23,642 nt of DNA, from assembly GCA_964501075.1 (NCBI GenBank), contig CAZCRE010000011.1, forward strand, positions 1-23,642, given 5' to 3'. This document shows positions 16,389 to 23,520 of the stretch, piece after piece. Source of the DNA: CAZCRE01 sp964501075 (GTDB taxonomy: Archaea > Thermoproteota > Bathyarchaeia > Bathyarchaeales > Bathycorpusculaceae). Numbering within the stretch: the first letter of the stretch is position 1; each line of letters opens with the position of its first letter. A model generated the notes under the pieces. It did no database searches, was not told where the DNA came from, and worked only from the letters and a program-made list of their open reading frames with translations. The translations under genes and the position numbers were made by a program.

Positions 16389-17666
16389 TTAGGCTTTTCT
16401 AGATTTCTTGTGCTGATCTATCAGCTCTTTTGCTCTGTCCATGCGTATTTTTCGTTCTTGAACCATCTTTTCGGCCACGATATCGATGAGTCCACCAGTT
16501 GCTCCTGCCGCCACAGCTATATTCTTTGCGTGTAGAGACATGTGACCTCGTTGGATTCCTTCACTCGCTAAGGCTCTTAGTGCGCCAAGGTTCTGAGCTA
16601 AGCCTACAGCTGCCAGCACTTCACCGAACTCGTTAGCCGTTTTCACGTCTAGGATTTTCACGGCTATTTTCGCTATCGGATGTGTGCGCACGGCACCACC
16701 TATTAAGCCTACGGCCATCGGTAGCTCTATTGAGCCGACTAGATCGCCATCTTTGTTCTTCTCCCAAGTGGAAAGTGCTCCGTAGTGGCCGTTCTTGACT
16801 GCATATGCATGTGCTCCTGCTTCGACTGCTCTATGGTCATTGCAAGTTGCAATTATGACTGCTATTATGCCGTTGAGTATTCCTTTGTTGTGTGTGGCCG
16901 CTCGGTACGGGTCGGCTGCTGCAAAAGCATATGCGTTTACTATGCCATCCACGACTTTCTCTCCACCTACGGCTTCTTTGGGCACGATGCACCATGCTCT
17001 CACCAGACGTTTTGTGGCAAGGTTGGAGATTATGCGTAGATATACGCGGCCACCTGTGACTTTCTCTATTGTTGGGGCTATGGCTTCGGCCATCGTGTTC
17101 ACAGCGTTAGGGCCCATGGCATCGCGGCAGTCAACATGCAACTCGGCAATAAGCATTGGCCCTTGGGTGGTGTTGATCACTTTTGCATCCAAGTCTCTTG
17201 CTCCGCCGCCGGCTGAAACGAGTACTGGGTCCTGTTCATTCGCTTTTTTCAGCACTTCTTCTTTTGCTTGGATAACTCTCATCTTGGCTGCGTAAGGGTC
17301 TTTGACGCCGACAACTTGTATTTGTCCGACCATTATTGGAAGTGTGCTGCTCGTGTGAAAGCCGCCGCCGTCTCTCACCATTTTTGCGGCGTAGCTTGCT
17401 GCAGCCACCACTGAAGGCTCTTCAATAGCCATCGGAATCAAGTAGTCACGGTTGTTTATGAGAAAATTCACGCCAATGCCCAATGGCACAGGGATCGTGC
17501 CGACCACGTTTTCGATCATGCGGTCAGCCAAGTCCAAGGGTAGAGAGCCAACGCTTTGCAGCTGTGCACATTCTTCATCGGTTAGGTTGGCGAATTCCTT
17601 GACGGCTTGCAGCCGTTGTTTTGGGCTAAGCTTGTAGAATCCTGAAATCAATGATGATTTGCCCAT
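16389..17666 (-). CDS. mvaA: Hydroxymethylglutaryl-CoA reductase, class II (bacterial type)
   Basis: Reduces HMG-CoA to mevalonate, the committed step towards archaeal isoprenoid lipids, or runs in reverse. 425 residues with class II features: an N-terminal SGFYKLSPKQRLQAVKEFA helix, MIENVVGTIPVPLGIGVNF, catalytic Glu in EEPSVVAAASYAAK, Lys in ATHNKGILNG, Asp in CNDHRAVEAGAHAY, and His in RGHMSLHAKN. Most archaea have class I enzymes; the class II type is known from bacteria, Archaeoglobus and some others, and points to ancient transfer. First gene of the leftward run HMGR, prs, Trm-G10, rnz. ATG start, short leader. Confidence 0.93.
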   Translation of the reverse strand: MGKSSLISGFYKLSPKQRLQAVKEFANLTDEECAQLQSVGSLPLDLADRMIENVVGTIPVPLGIGVNFLINNRDYLIPMAIEEPSVVAAASYAAKMVRDGGGFHTSSTLPIMVGQIQVVGVKDPYAAKMRVIQAKEEVLKKANEQDPVLVSAGGGARDLDAKVINTTQGPMLIAELHVDCRDAMGPNAVNTMAEAIAPTIEKVTGGRVYLRIISNLATKRLVRAWCIVPKEAVGGEKVVDGIVNAYAFAAADPYRAATHNKGILNGIIAVIIATCNDHRAVEAGAHAYAVKNGHYGALSTWEKNKDGDLVGSIELPMAVGLIGGAVRTHPIAKIAVKILDVKTANEFGEVLAAVGLAQNLGALRALASEGIQRGHMSLHAKNIAVAAGATGGLIDIVAEKMVQERKIRMDRAKELIDQHKKSRKA

Positions 17667-17720
17667 TTAATACACTTCTTCTTACGTTCTCTGAAAGAAT
17701 GGAAAATAGTCTACGTTAAG

Positions 17721-17729
17721 GTTTTTAAG
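17721..17729 (-). promoter_or_regulatory. TATA-like promoter of the HMG-CoA reductase operon
   Basis: The minus strand reads CTTAAAAAC, preceded by an A-rich BRE-like stretch (CAAAA). Start site expected near 17700, leader about 33 nt with a weak AAGAAG purine stretch before the ATG at 17666. Confidence 0.45.
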
Positions 17730-17793
17730 TTTTGGCAGAGATTGGGGCGAAACAGAAAACCGCATTTCTTCTTCGCCTAAACCTTGGTTGCCA

Positions 17794-18795
17794 CTATCTT
17801 CTTGGAAGCGCAACGGCTGAAATGCCCAAGCGATTTCGGATTTCTTTGGCCAGAGTCTCAGCGTGGCTGACTCGATAGTTTTCGGTGATTACGAGCTTAG
17901 GTTTTGAACGTCTCACATACTCCATTAACCCTTCAAAATCCGAGTGGTCACTTAATGCTACGATGCATTCTTTGTCTCCTGTTTCGCGAGTGGGACAGTT
18001 GAATTCCCAGCCACTCACATATATGCGGAAACTTCCTAAGCCGACGTTTGCTCTGGTGTTCATGTGGTGGAAAGCCACGCATGGGGATTGTTTTTCAAGA
18101 AGCTCTTGTGCTTCCGTTTGCTCAGACAATAGTAAGTGTCCTAAGCGCATGCCGTTCTTTTCGCATGCCTTGGAGACTTGGAACACTTTTTCTGACGCGA
18201 TAAAGGGAGCTTTCAGACCGGCTGTGTGTAGGATTTGCATGACTTCTTGGAGTTTTCCGTGGTAGCCGAAGATGTAGACTGGGCCATGTTTCAATCCTTG
18301 TTCCACTTTGGAAGTTAGGAGGTCTTTTATGTCTACGTCGAATGAGCGGTTGCAGTTTGGGCTTCCGTATGTGGCTTCGATGACTAGAACGTTTGCTTCC
18401 AGAATCGGAGTATCGTCGATTCTGAAGTCTCCGGTGTAGACGATTCGTTCTCCCTCTGCGTCTTCGAGTAGAACTTGTGCTGCGCCTAGGATGTGGTCAG
18501 CTTTGAAGAATGTTATTCGTTCATCCTCGTATTGCAGTGTTCTGCCATAATCAAGTGGCTCCGCGTAGCCTCCCATTAGGAAAAGTGGGCCTTTCATCAC
18601 ATCTACGAGGTCTTTGGTGGCGCTTGTCATCAGGACTTTTTCGCATGCTTTTAGGCTTTGCCGTAGACCCATCATGTGGTCGGCATGAGCGTGAGTGACC
18701 ACTCTTAATGGTCTGGTTTCGTCAAAAGCGTCACATGCGATGCTTTTTCCAAGTTGGACTGCGCCTCGATTGGTGATTGATGCTTTTGTGGACAG
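17794..18795 (-). CDS. Beta-CASP/MBL-fold nuclease-like protein (Ysh1/COG1236-like), probable CTG start
   Basis: A metallo-beta-lactamase-fold protein with the layout of RNA/DNA-processing nucleases: VTHAHADHMMG (zinc motif), FFKADHILGAAQVLL, RIVYTGDFRIDD, VIEATYG, then a compact beta-CASP-like part (GPVYIFGYHGKLQEVM) and IVALSDHSDFEGL. The first ATG/GTG/TTG is a GTG at 18702, only three codons before the zinc motif, which would delete the first strands. The frame is open upstream for 31 codons and encodes a family-like N-terminus (TNRGAVQLGKSIACDAFDET), with CTG at 18795 as its first codon after an in-frame TAA and GGTG 7 nt before it. I therefore give 333 residues from CTG. It lies 12 nt after UPF0201 in an operon. 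Substrate unknown. Confidence 0.75.
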   Translation of the reverse strand: MSTKASITNRGAVQLGKSIACDAFDETRPLRVVTHAHADHMMGLRQSLKACEKVLMTSATKDLVDVMKGPLFLMGGYAEPLDYGRTLQYEDERITFFKADHILGAAQVLLEDAEGERIVYTGDFRIDDTPILEANVLVIEATYGSPNCNRSFDVDIKDLLTSKVEQGLKHGPVYIFGYHGKLQEVMQILHTAGLKAPFIASEKVFQVSKACEKNGMRLGHLLLSEQTEAQELLEKQSPCVAFHHMNTRANVGLGSFRIYVSGWEFNCPTRETGDKECIVALSDHSDFEGLMEYVRRSKPKLVITENYRVSHAETLAKEIRNRLGISAVALPRR

Positions 18796-18807
18796 TTACA
18801 GCACCAG

Positions 18808-19206
18808 CTAGGTTCTGGAGGTTAGCCAGTCTAGGAGTTGTCGGGGGTTTGAGCATTTTATTTTGACCTTTATCGGTCCTAGGGGTGATTCGCCTGTTTC
18901 TTGCGAGAAGGAAATGTGCCCTGCATATGCTACTTGCTTGTTTAAGCAGAAGTTGATGGCTTTCTTTTCTAGTCCTTGGAAGAAGACGGTTCTAGCGGCT
19001 GCTCGGATGCGCTCTCTGTTCAGAAGATTGTGGAATTTGGCTAGGTTTTCCTGTCCTTGGGCTTCAGCGAACAGTAGGCTTCCTTTGCGTAGAGGCTTTG
19101 CTTGCATGGGTATGCAGCCGAAGATGGTTTCGACTGCTCTTCTGACTTTGTCTTCGGATTCGGTTGGGTTGACCTCGGCTTCTATTTGAACGTTTATTTC
19201 ATCCAT
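18808..19206 (-). CDS. UPF0201 family protein, predicted RNA-binding
   Basis: 132 residues matching the UPF0201/COG1931 archaeal family: IEAEVNPTESEDKVRRAVE near the N-terminus, LLNRERIRAAARTVF in the middle, and FCLNKQVAYAGHISF followed by ESPLGPIKVKI near the end. The fold is thought to be ribosomal-protein-like; the role is unknown, with an RNA link often assumed. The ATG lies inside the end of the UPF0200 gene (13-nt overlap). In some archaea, such as Archaeoglobus, UPF0200 and UPF0201 form a single polypeptide, so the two probably act together. Confidence 0.88.
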   Translation of the reverse strand: MDEINVQIEAEVNPTESEDKVRRAVETIFGCIPMQAKPLRKGSLLFAEAQGQENLAKFHNLLNRERIRAAARTVFFQGLEKKAINFCLNKQVAYAGHISFSQETGESPLGPIKVKIKCSNPRQLLDWLTSRT

Positions 19207-19760
19207 TTTTTTTCGACCTTCTTCAGAATTCTTCTTGCCTGTGCTTCTGCTGATTCTCGAGTTCCTTCATTCATTATGACGTATTCAGCCATTGCTATTA
19301 CGTTTCCTAATCCCACGCTTAGCTCGCGCAAGTCGCGCTCATGGAAGGTTTGCCAGTCTTGTGAGTCATCGCTTCTTTGTCTTTTGTAGATTCTTTTGAA
19401 TCTAGTTTCTGGTGATGAGTGAACCGCGATGAGGCTGAACCTTGGGAAGCTTTTCTTGAATTCTTCTACTTCACTTAGGCTTCTTATGCCGTCGATGATT
19501 ATTTTTTGGTTGGTGGCTTTGTCTATTCTTGTTATACATCTTCTTGCTATGGCGGATTGTCCTTCTAGTCGCCTTAGTTCCAGCATTATTTTTCCTAGGT
19601 TTTCTGGCGTTGGAGTGAGGCCTCTTCTTTTAGCCTCAGCCCTGACTTCGTCGCCCATTACCACAACGTCGTAGCCATTTTGGGTTGCGGTTTTCTCGGC
19701 GATTGATTTTCCCGAGCCTGCCATTCCAGTGAGTCCGACAAGAAGTTTGTTTGAGGTCAT
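19194..19760 (-). CDS. UPF0200 family P-loop kinase-like protein
   Basis: 188 residues with Walker A GMAGSGKS near the N-terminus, the UPF0200 signature VVMGDEVRAEAKRRGL, an IIIDGIRS strand (Walker-B-like) and KRIYKRQRSDD as a lid-like basic stretch. The family is related to dephospho-CoA kinase and adenylate kinase, but archaeal members have no proven substrate. First gene of the operon UPF0200, UPF0201, MBL nuclease. A TATA-like stretch (AAAAGAATATTTG on the minus strand, near 19793-19805) precedes the ATG. Confidence 0.88.
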   Translation of the reverse strand: MTSNKLLVGLTGMAGSGKSIAEKTATQNGYDVVVMGDEVRAEAKRRGLTPTPENLGKIMLELRRLEGQSAIARRCITRIDKATNQKIIIDGIRSLSEVEEFKKSFPRFSLIAVHSSPETRFKRIYKRQRSDDSQDWQTFHERDLRELSVGLGNVIAMAEYVIMNEGTRESAEAQARRILKKVEKKWMK

Positions 19761-19859
19761 AATGCATCCTGTCTGTTACTGTGTTTGTTTTGGCAAATAT
19801 TCTTTTACACTGGAGGGCATATTCGTTTGTCTAGTTAACGCGATAATGTAGGATTGGAA

Positions 19860-19875
19860 TGGTTAATCTTAACCA
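19860..19875. repeat. 16-bp perfect inverted repeat in a divergent promoter region (candidate operator)
   Basis: TGGTTAA and TTAACCA around a TC spacer, between the divergent UPF0200 and thpR genes. It lies about 55 bp before the thpR TATA-like element and about 60 bp from that of UPF0200, so a dimeric regulator could control both. It could also be chance in AT-rich DNA. Confidence 0.45.
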
Positions 19876-19958
19876 ATGTAGAGATTTCTGTTCTTGCTCA
19901 ATGCTGATGATAGAAGCATTTATGAAGGAAATAGGCGAAAACACTTGAAGGAATAGCA

Positions 19959-20528
19959 ATGTCCGAAATGATAAGAAGCTTCATGGCATTCGATATCGAG
20001 AACGATTCAGTTTTGAAAAGAATGACAGAGGCACAAGCTATTTTGACAAAATCGGGAGCAGACCTTAGGCTTGTTGAGCCCAAGAACATACATGTCACAC
20101 TGCGTTTCCTCGGAGACGTTACTCCTAACACTGTGGAGAAGATCTTTGAGAAAATGAAGGCCGTTCAATTCATTCCGTTTGACATAAAGATTCAAGGTGT
20201 CGGCGCCTTTCCGACCTCCCGTTATGCGAGAGTAGTGTGGGCGGGAATATCTGACGGCGCTAACGAGTTGCGCAGCATTTTCAGTCAGCTGGAACCTCGC
20301 TTGTGTGGCTTGGGGTTTTCGCCTGATCCGAAGGGTTTCAGTCCGCATTTGACGATTGCACGGGTGAGGTCTGGGAGAAACAAAGCTGAATTGAGCAGGG
20401 TAATTGATGAGAACTCTGGGTTCGAGTTTGGAACTATTAGGGGTGAGTGCCTGAGGCTTAAGAGAAGTGTTCTGACGCCTAAGGGGCCGATTTATTCCAC
20501 GCAGAGAGAGTTCTGTCCGAAGCAGTAA
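19959..20528 (+). CDS. thpR: RNA 2',3'-cyclic phosphodiesterase (2'-5' RNA ligase family)
   Basis: 189 residues of the 2H phosphoesterase superfamily, with the two catalytic tetrads HVTL at His45 (in HVTLRFLG) and HLTI at His130 (in SPHLTIARV). It opens 2',3'-cyclic phosphate ends to a 2'-phosphate and can reversibly make 2'-5' RNA links in vitro. ATG start with GAAGGA at 19947-19952, 6 nt upstream, and a TATA-like ATTTATG near 19918. It is followed after 17 nt by the CCA enzyme, fitting a role at tRNA ends. Confidence 0.95.
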   Translation: MSEMIRSFMAFDIENDSVLKRMTEAQAILTKSGADLRLVEPKNIHVTLRFLGDVTPNTVEKIFEKMKAVQFIPFDIKIQGVGAFPTSRYARVVWAGISDGANELRSIFSQLEPRLCGLGFSPDPKGFSPHLTIARVRSGRNKAELSRVIDENSGFEFGTIRGECLRLKRSVLTPKGPIYSTQREFCPKQ

Positions 20529-20545
20529 AGACGAAAGGCTTGGCT

Positions 20546-21976
20546 ATGACTGGAGAAATAGAGGAAATTCTTGAAGATGTTTTACGTCGCATTACGCCAG
20601 AGAAAAAGGAAAGAGACAAAATCAGAGTGTTGAGTGAGAAGCTTGAGAGAAAAGTGGCTTCTGCATCAAGCGAGCTGAGCGTTAAGGTCAAGGTGCGCGT
20701 TGAAGGTTCAGTGGCGAAAGACACCTGGATTGGTGAAGAGCCCGACGTTGATATTTTTATGCGGGTGGCGAAGACCATACCTAGAAAGTCTCTTGGCGAC
20801 GTTTGCTTGAGAATTGCTAGAAAAGCTACGGCTGGTTCAAAGCAGATTGAAAGGTTCGCTGAGCATCCTTACCTTGAAGCTGTGGTTGATGGAACAAGAG
20901 TGAACATCGTCCCATGCTATGAAGTGAAGCAGGGCGAATGGTTGAGCGCTACGGATAGGACGCCGTTTCACACTGATTACATGAAGAAGCATTTGAACGT
21001 TCAGATGCTGGGTGAAGTGCGCCTACTGAAGAAGTTCATGAAGGGAATCGGTGTTTACGGTGCCGAGATCAAGATAGGTGGGTTCAGTGGGTACTTGTGT
21101 GAACTGTTGATCCTACATTACAAGTCATTCATGGACACACTCAAAGCGTTTGCACAGTATAGGCAGCGAATGGTTATTGATATTGAAGGGTTCTTCAAGA
21201 GCAGGCAGAAAGAGATCGACCTCTTGTTCGATGAACCGCTGGTGGTTGTTGACCCAGTTGACAAGGCGAGGAACGTGGCTTCCGCTGTGCGCGTGCATAG
21301 ACTCTACACCCTTGTTGCAGCTGCACAAGTGTTCTTGAAGAAACCGAGGTTCAACTTCTTCTATCCTCCTAAAACAGCGTCATTGACTGTAGGCAAAATG
21401 AGGCATGAGTTGAAGAAACGAGGCTCAGCAATAGTTTTCGTCACATTCGGAAAGGTTGATGCTGTCCCTGACATTTTGTGGGGTCAGCTCTACAAGTCTC
21501 AGCGCTCTTTGCGGAAGCTGGTTGAGTTGAGTGATTTCAAGGTTCTGCGAGAGCTTCCGTGGAGCGATGAAAAAGGTCTGAACATCTTTGTGTTTGAGCT
21601 TGAACATTACTGTGTCTCACCAGTCAAGATGCATTTGGGACCACCTCTTGAAAAGGAGAAAGAATGTGAAAGATTCATTGCGAAGCATCAGAGCAAGCTA
21701 GGCACCGTTTCCGGTCCTTACGTGGAAGATGGAAGATGGGTTGTTCTAGTCAGAAGGAAGTTCACTGATGCCAGCACGTTGCTGAGGGAAAAGCTGAAGG
21801 AAGGGGGAAGAAATACCGGCGTAGCTGAGCAGATTTCACATGTGCTCAAAAAAGAGTTCAAAGTGCTTGTGAATGAAGAGATCATTGACGTTTATAAGAA
21901 GAACAAGGAGTTTGCTGTTTTTCTAACCGAGTTCTTGTTGGGCAAGCCGAAGTGGTTAGAAGCCGCTGAGCGCTAG
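20546..21976 (+). CDS. cca: CCA-adding enzyme (archaeal class I tRNA nucleotidyltransferase)
   Basis: Adds or repairs CCA at tRNA 3' ends without a nucleic-acid template. Class I archaeal features: EGSVAKDTWI (residues 53-62, the G-S motif), PDVDIF with metal-binding Asp67 and Asp69, AEHPYLEAVVDG, NIVPCY, DRTPFH, IYGAEIKIGGFSGYLCELL and VVDPVD. At the third carboxylate position, where Archaeoglobus has VDVVPCY, this protein has VNIVPCY (Asn120, codon AAC). Start: ATG at 20546 has AAAGG at good spacing; an in-frame TTG at 20540 is too close to it. 476 residues, normal length. Probably co-transcribed with thpR. Its last 21 nt overlap the convergent uppP gene. Confidence 0.94.
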   Translation: MTGEIEEILEDVLRRITPEKKERDKIRVLSEKLERKVASASSELSVKVKVRVEGSVAKDTWIGEEPDVDIFMRVAKTIPRKSLGDVCLRIARKATAGSKQIERFAEHPYLEAVVDGTRVNIVPCYEVKQGEWLSATDRTPFHTDYMKKHLNVQMLGEVRLLKKFMKGIGVYGAEIKIGGFSGYLCELLILHYKSFMDTLKAFAQYRQRMVIDIEGFFKSRQKEIDLLFDEPLVVVDPVDKARNVASAVRVHRLYTLVAAAQVFLKKPRFNFFYPPKTASLTVGKMRHELKKRGSAIVFVTFGKVDAVPDILWGQLYKSQRSLRKLVELSDFKVLRELPWSDEKGLNIFVFELEHYCVSPVKMHLGPPLEKEKECERFIAKHQSKLGTVSGPYVEDGRWVVLVRRKFTDASTLLREKLKEGGRNTGVAEQISHVLKKEFKVLVNEEIIDVYKKNKEFAVFLTEFLLGKPKWLEAAER

Positions 21977-22753
21977 AGCTATCAGCGTTATTCCAAGTAA
22001 CAGGGTGTAGATTGCGAAGTAATGGAATTTCTTGCTTGACACTATCTTTGAAACAAGCTTTATTGCGACATAACCTGCAACCATTGCTATCATTACTCCC
22101 ACCAGAAGCTCTATTGTGCCTATTCCCTGGGCGGCTAGTTGGCCGCGTTGTTTGTAGGCCTCCACCGCTAGGTCTCCGATTATGGCTGGGATCGATAGGA
22201 GGAAGGAGAATTTGAAGGCTTTTTCCCTTTTCAAGCCGAGCAGTAGTGCAGTTGAGATCGTTATTCCGCTCCTTGACAATCCTGGGAAAATTGCCAAGCC
22301 TTGAGCCGAGCCCATAATGAAGGCTATCATGTAGGTTAGGGTGTCCTTGTTTTCTTTTCCGATTCTTGAAGTGTAGAGTATGGTTGCGCCGACCAAGAAG
22401 GTTATTCCAATTGCCAAGAGTGTTTGGAGAGTGTCTTCGAGGAATTTTACGTAGAGTAAACCGATTATTCCTGTGGGGATGGTTGCAACGATTATGAGTG
22501 GTATAAGTTGGCCGTGCTCTGATTTTAAGTCCAGATGCGCTAAGGCTGATAGCATGTTTTTGACTTCTTTTCTGAAGTAGAACACGACCACGACCAGTGT
22601 TCCGACGTGTAAGGTGATGCCGAAGAGCGGAGTGACTGCTAAGCCTAGGAAGTGCTCAGCTATTCTGAGGTGGGCAGTGCTTGAAATTGGTAGCCATTCT
22701 GCTAGGCCTTGGATTAGGCCAAGAATTATTGTGTTGAATAGCTGTTCGAGCAA
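21956..22753 (-). CDS. uppP: Polyprenyl-diphosphate phosphatase, BacA/UppP family
   Basis: A 265-residue polytopic membrane protein with both family signatures: GLIQGLAEWLPISSTAH near the N-terminus and FPGLSRSGITIS (PGxSRSG) in the second half, each in a re-entrant region, and about eight hydrophobic stretches. In bacteria it dephosphorylates undecaprenyl diphosphate; in an archaeon without murein it more likely recycles a polyprenyl or dolichyl carrier used in N-glycosylation. The TTG start at 22753 is supported by the conserved N-terminal frame; a TTTAAAG element about 30 bp upstream suggests a nearly leaderless message. It diverges from the DUF6125 gene. Confidence 0.92.
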   Translation of the reverse strand: MLEQLFNTIILGLIQGLAEWLPISSTAHLRIAEHFLGLAVTPLFGITLHVGTLVVVVFYFRKEVKNMLSALAHLDLKSEHGQLIPLIIVATIPTGIIGLLYVKFLEDTLQTLLAIGITFLVGATILYTSRIGKENKDTLTYMIAFIMGSAQGLAIFPGLSRSGITISTALLLGLKREKAFKFSFLLSIPAIIGDLAVEAYKQRGQLAAQGIGTIELLVGVMIAMVAGYVAIKLVSKIVSSKKFHYFAIYTLLLGITLIALALSGF

Positions 22754-22788
22754 TGTGGCAACCCGTCTTTCGAGGTTTTTGCTTTAAA

Positions 22789-22797
22789 GGTTATATG
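22789..22797 (+). promoter_or_regulatory. TATA-like promoter of the DUF6125 gene
   Basis: GGTTATATG with an expected start near 22819, followed by GGTG (22823-22826) 6 nt before the ATG at 22833. The overlapping TTTAAA (22783-22788) may serve uppP on the other strand. Confidence 0.4.
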
Positions 22798-22832
22798 TGA
22801 AGCTTATTTAGTCTTCTACGCTGGTGCGCGGG

Positions 22833-23372
22833 ATGAGTGAGTACCCTTCTGGAAGCGTTGAAGACCGTGAAGTGCTTGCGAAAATGCCTCTTGACAAGTT
22901 GCTGGATTATTTTTTCTTACAGATACGGAACTTGTGGAGGGTAGATGGCCTATACTTCTTAGGCATCGAGAGGAAGTTTGGAACTGAGGCAGCAACCGAC
23001 ATCGACGCTGGCGTCTGGGAAGCCATGGCAAGCATCGAAGCCAAAAGCCTTCAGAAAATGTTCCACGTGAGCGAAAACCCTGATGTATCAACGATTATGG
23101 GTCTTCTGCGCAGGTCGAGTTGGGCTTTGGATCAGCCTTTCAAAACCGTGGAAGTAAGCAGTGATCATACGGTTCTACGTATAGATCGCTGCAGAACGCA
23201 GGAAACTCGCCTGAACAAGGGTCTAAGCGAATTTCCATGCAAAAAAGTCCGATTTGGCTACTTGAAGAATTTCGCGGTGACATTAAATCCAAAAGTGAAA
23301 GTGAACTGCCTAGTCTGCCCGCCAGACAAACATTCCAAAGACTCATGGTGCAAATGGGAATTCAAACTATAG
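22833..23372 (+). CDS. DUF6125-type cysteine-containing protein
   Basis: 179 residues. The helical N-terminal half has IRNLWRVDGLYFLGIERKFG and DIDAGVWEAMASIEAKSL; the C-terminal half has DRCRTQETRLNKGL, EFPCKKVRFGYLKNFA and VNCLVCPPDKHSKDSWCKWEF. This is the pattern I associate with DUF6125, a family related to L-2-amino-thiazoline-4-carboxylate hydrolase-like proteins and frequent in uncultured archaea and anaerobic bacteria. The spaced Cys could bind a metal or cofactor. No function is known. An earlier in-frame GTG at 22824 would add three residues; the ATG has the better ribosome site. No signal peptide. Confidence 0.82.
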   Translation: MSEYPSGSVEDREVLAKMPLDKLLDYFFLQIRNLWRVDGLYFLGIERKFGTEAATDIDAGVWEAMASIEAKSLQKMFHVSENPDVSTIMGLLRRSSWALDQPFKTVEVSSDHTVLRIDRCRTQETRLNKGLSEFPCKKVRFGYLKNFAVTLNPKVKVNCLVCPPDKHSKDSWCKWEFKL

Positions 23373-23381
23373 CTGGACAGG

Positions 23382-23520
23382 TTACACCATGTTTTTGCCA
23401 TGAGGCTGCTTCCTCGTCCTGAGCAGCATAATGTCTTCTTTCGGGCATACAAATTCGAAGCCCTCTTTAAGGAGCTTCCTTGACAGCTACAACAGACTGC
23501 CCTCAATGTTTTGGGTTCAT
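23382..23520 (-). pseudogene. Possible decayed zinc-ribbon gene
   Basis: Two minus-strand pieces in different frames look like one protein. From an ATG at 23520: MNPKH, a TGA, then GQSVVAVKEAP. In another frame (23486-23382, ending TAA): LSRKLLKEGFEFVCPKED and onward to HGKNMV. Joined, they recall zinc-ribbon proteins of the CPxCGQ...GFxFVCPxED kind, with the TGA where the second Cys is expected and a frameshift near 23472-23486. The alternative is chance, or sequencing error in a real gene. The remaining bases to the window end show nothing I can support. Confidence 0.3.

Noticed and set aside
16795..17295. 166-residue plus-strand frame inside HMG-CoA reductase
   Set aside because: Antisense shadow; composition follows the codon bias of the reductase on the other strand.
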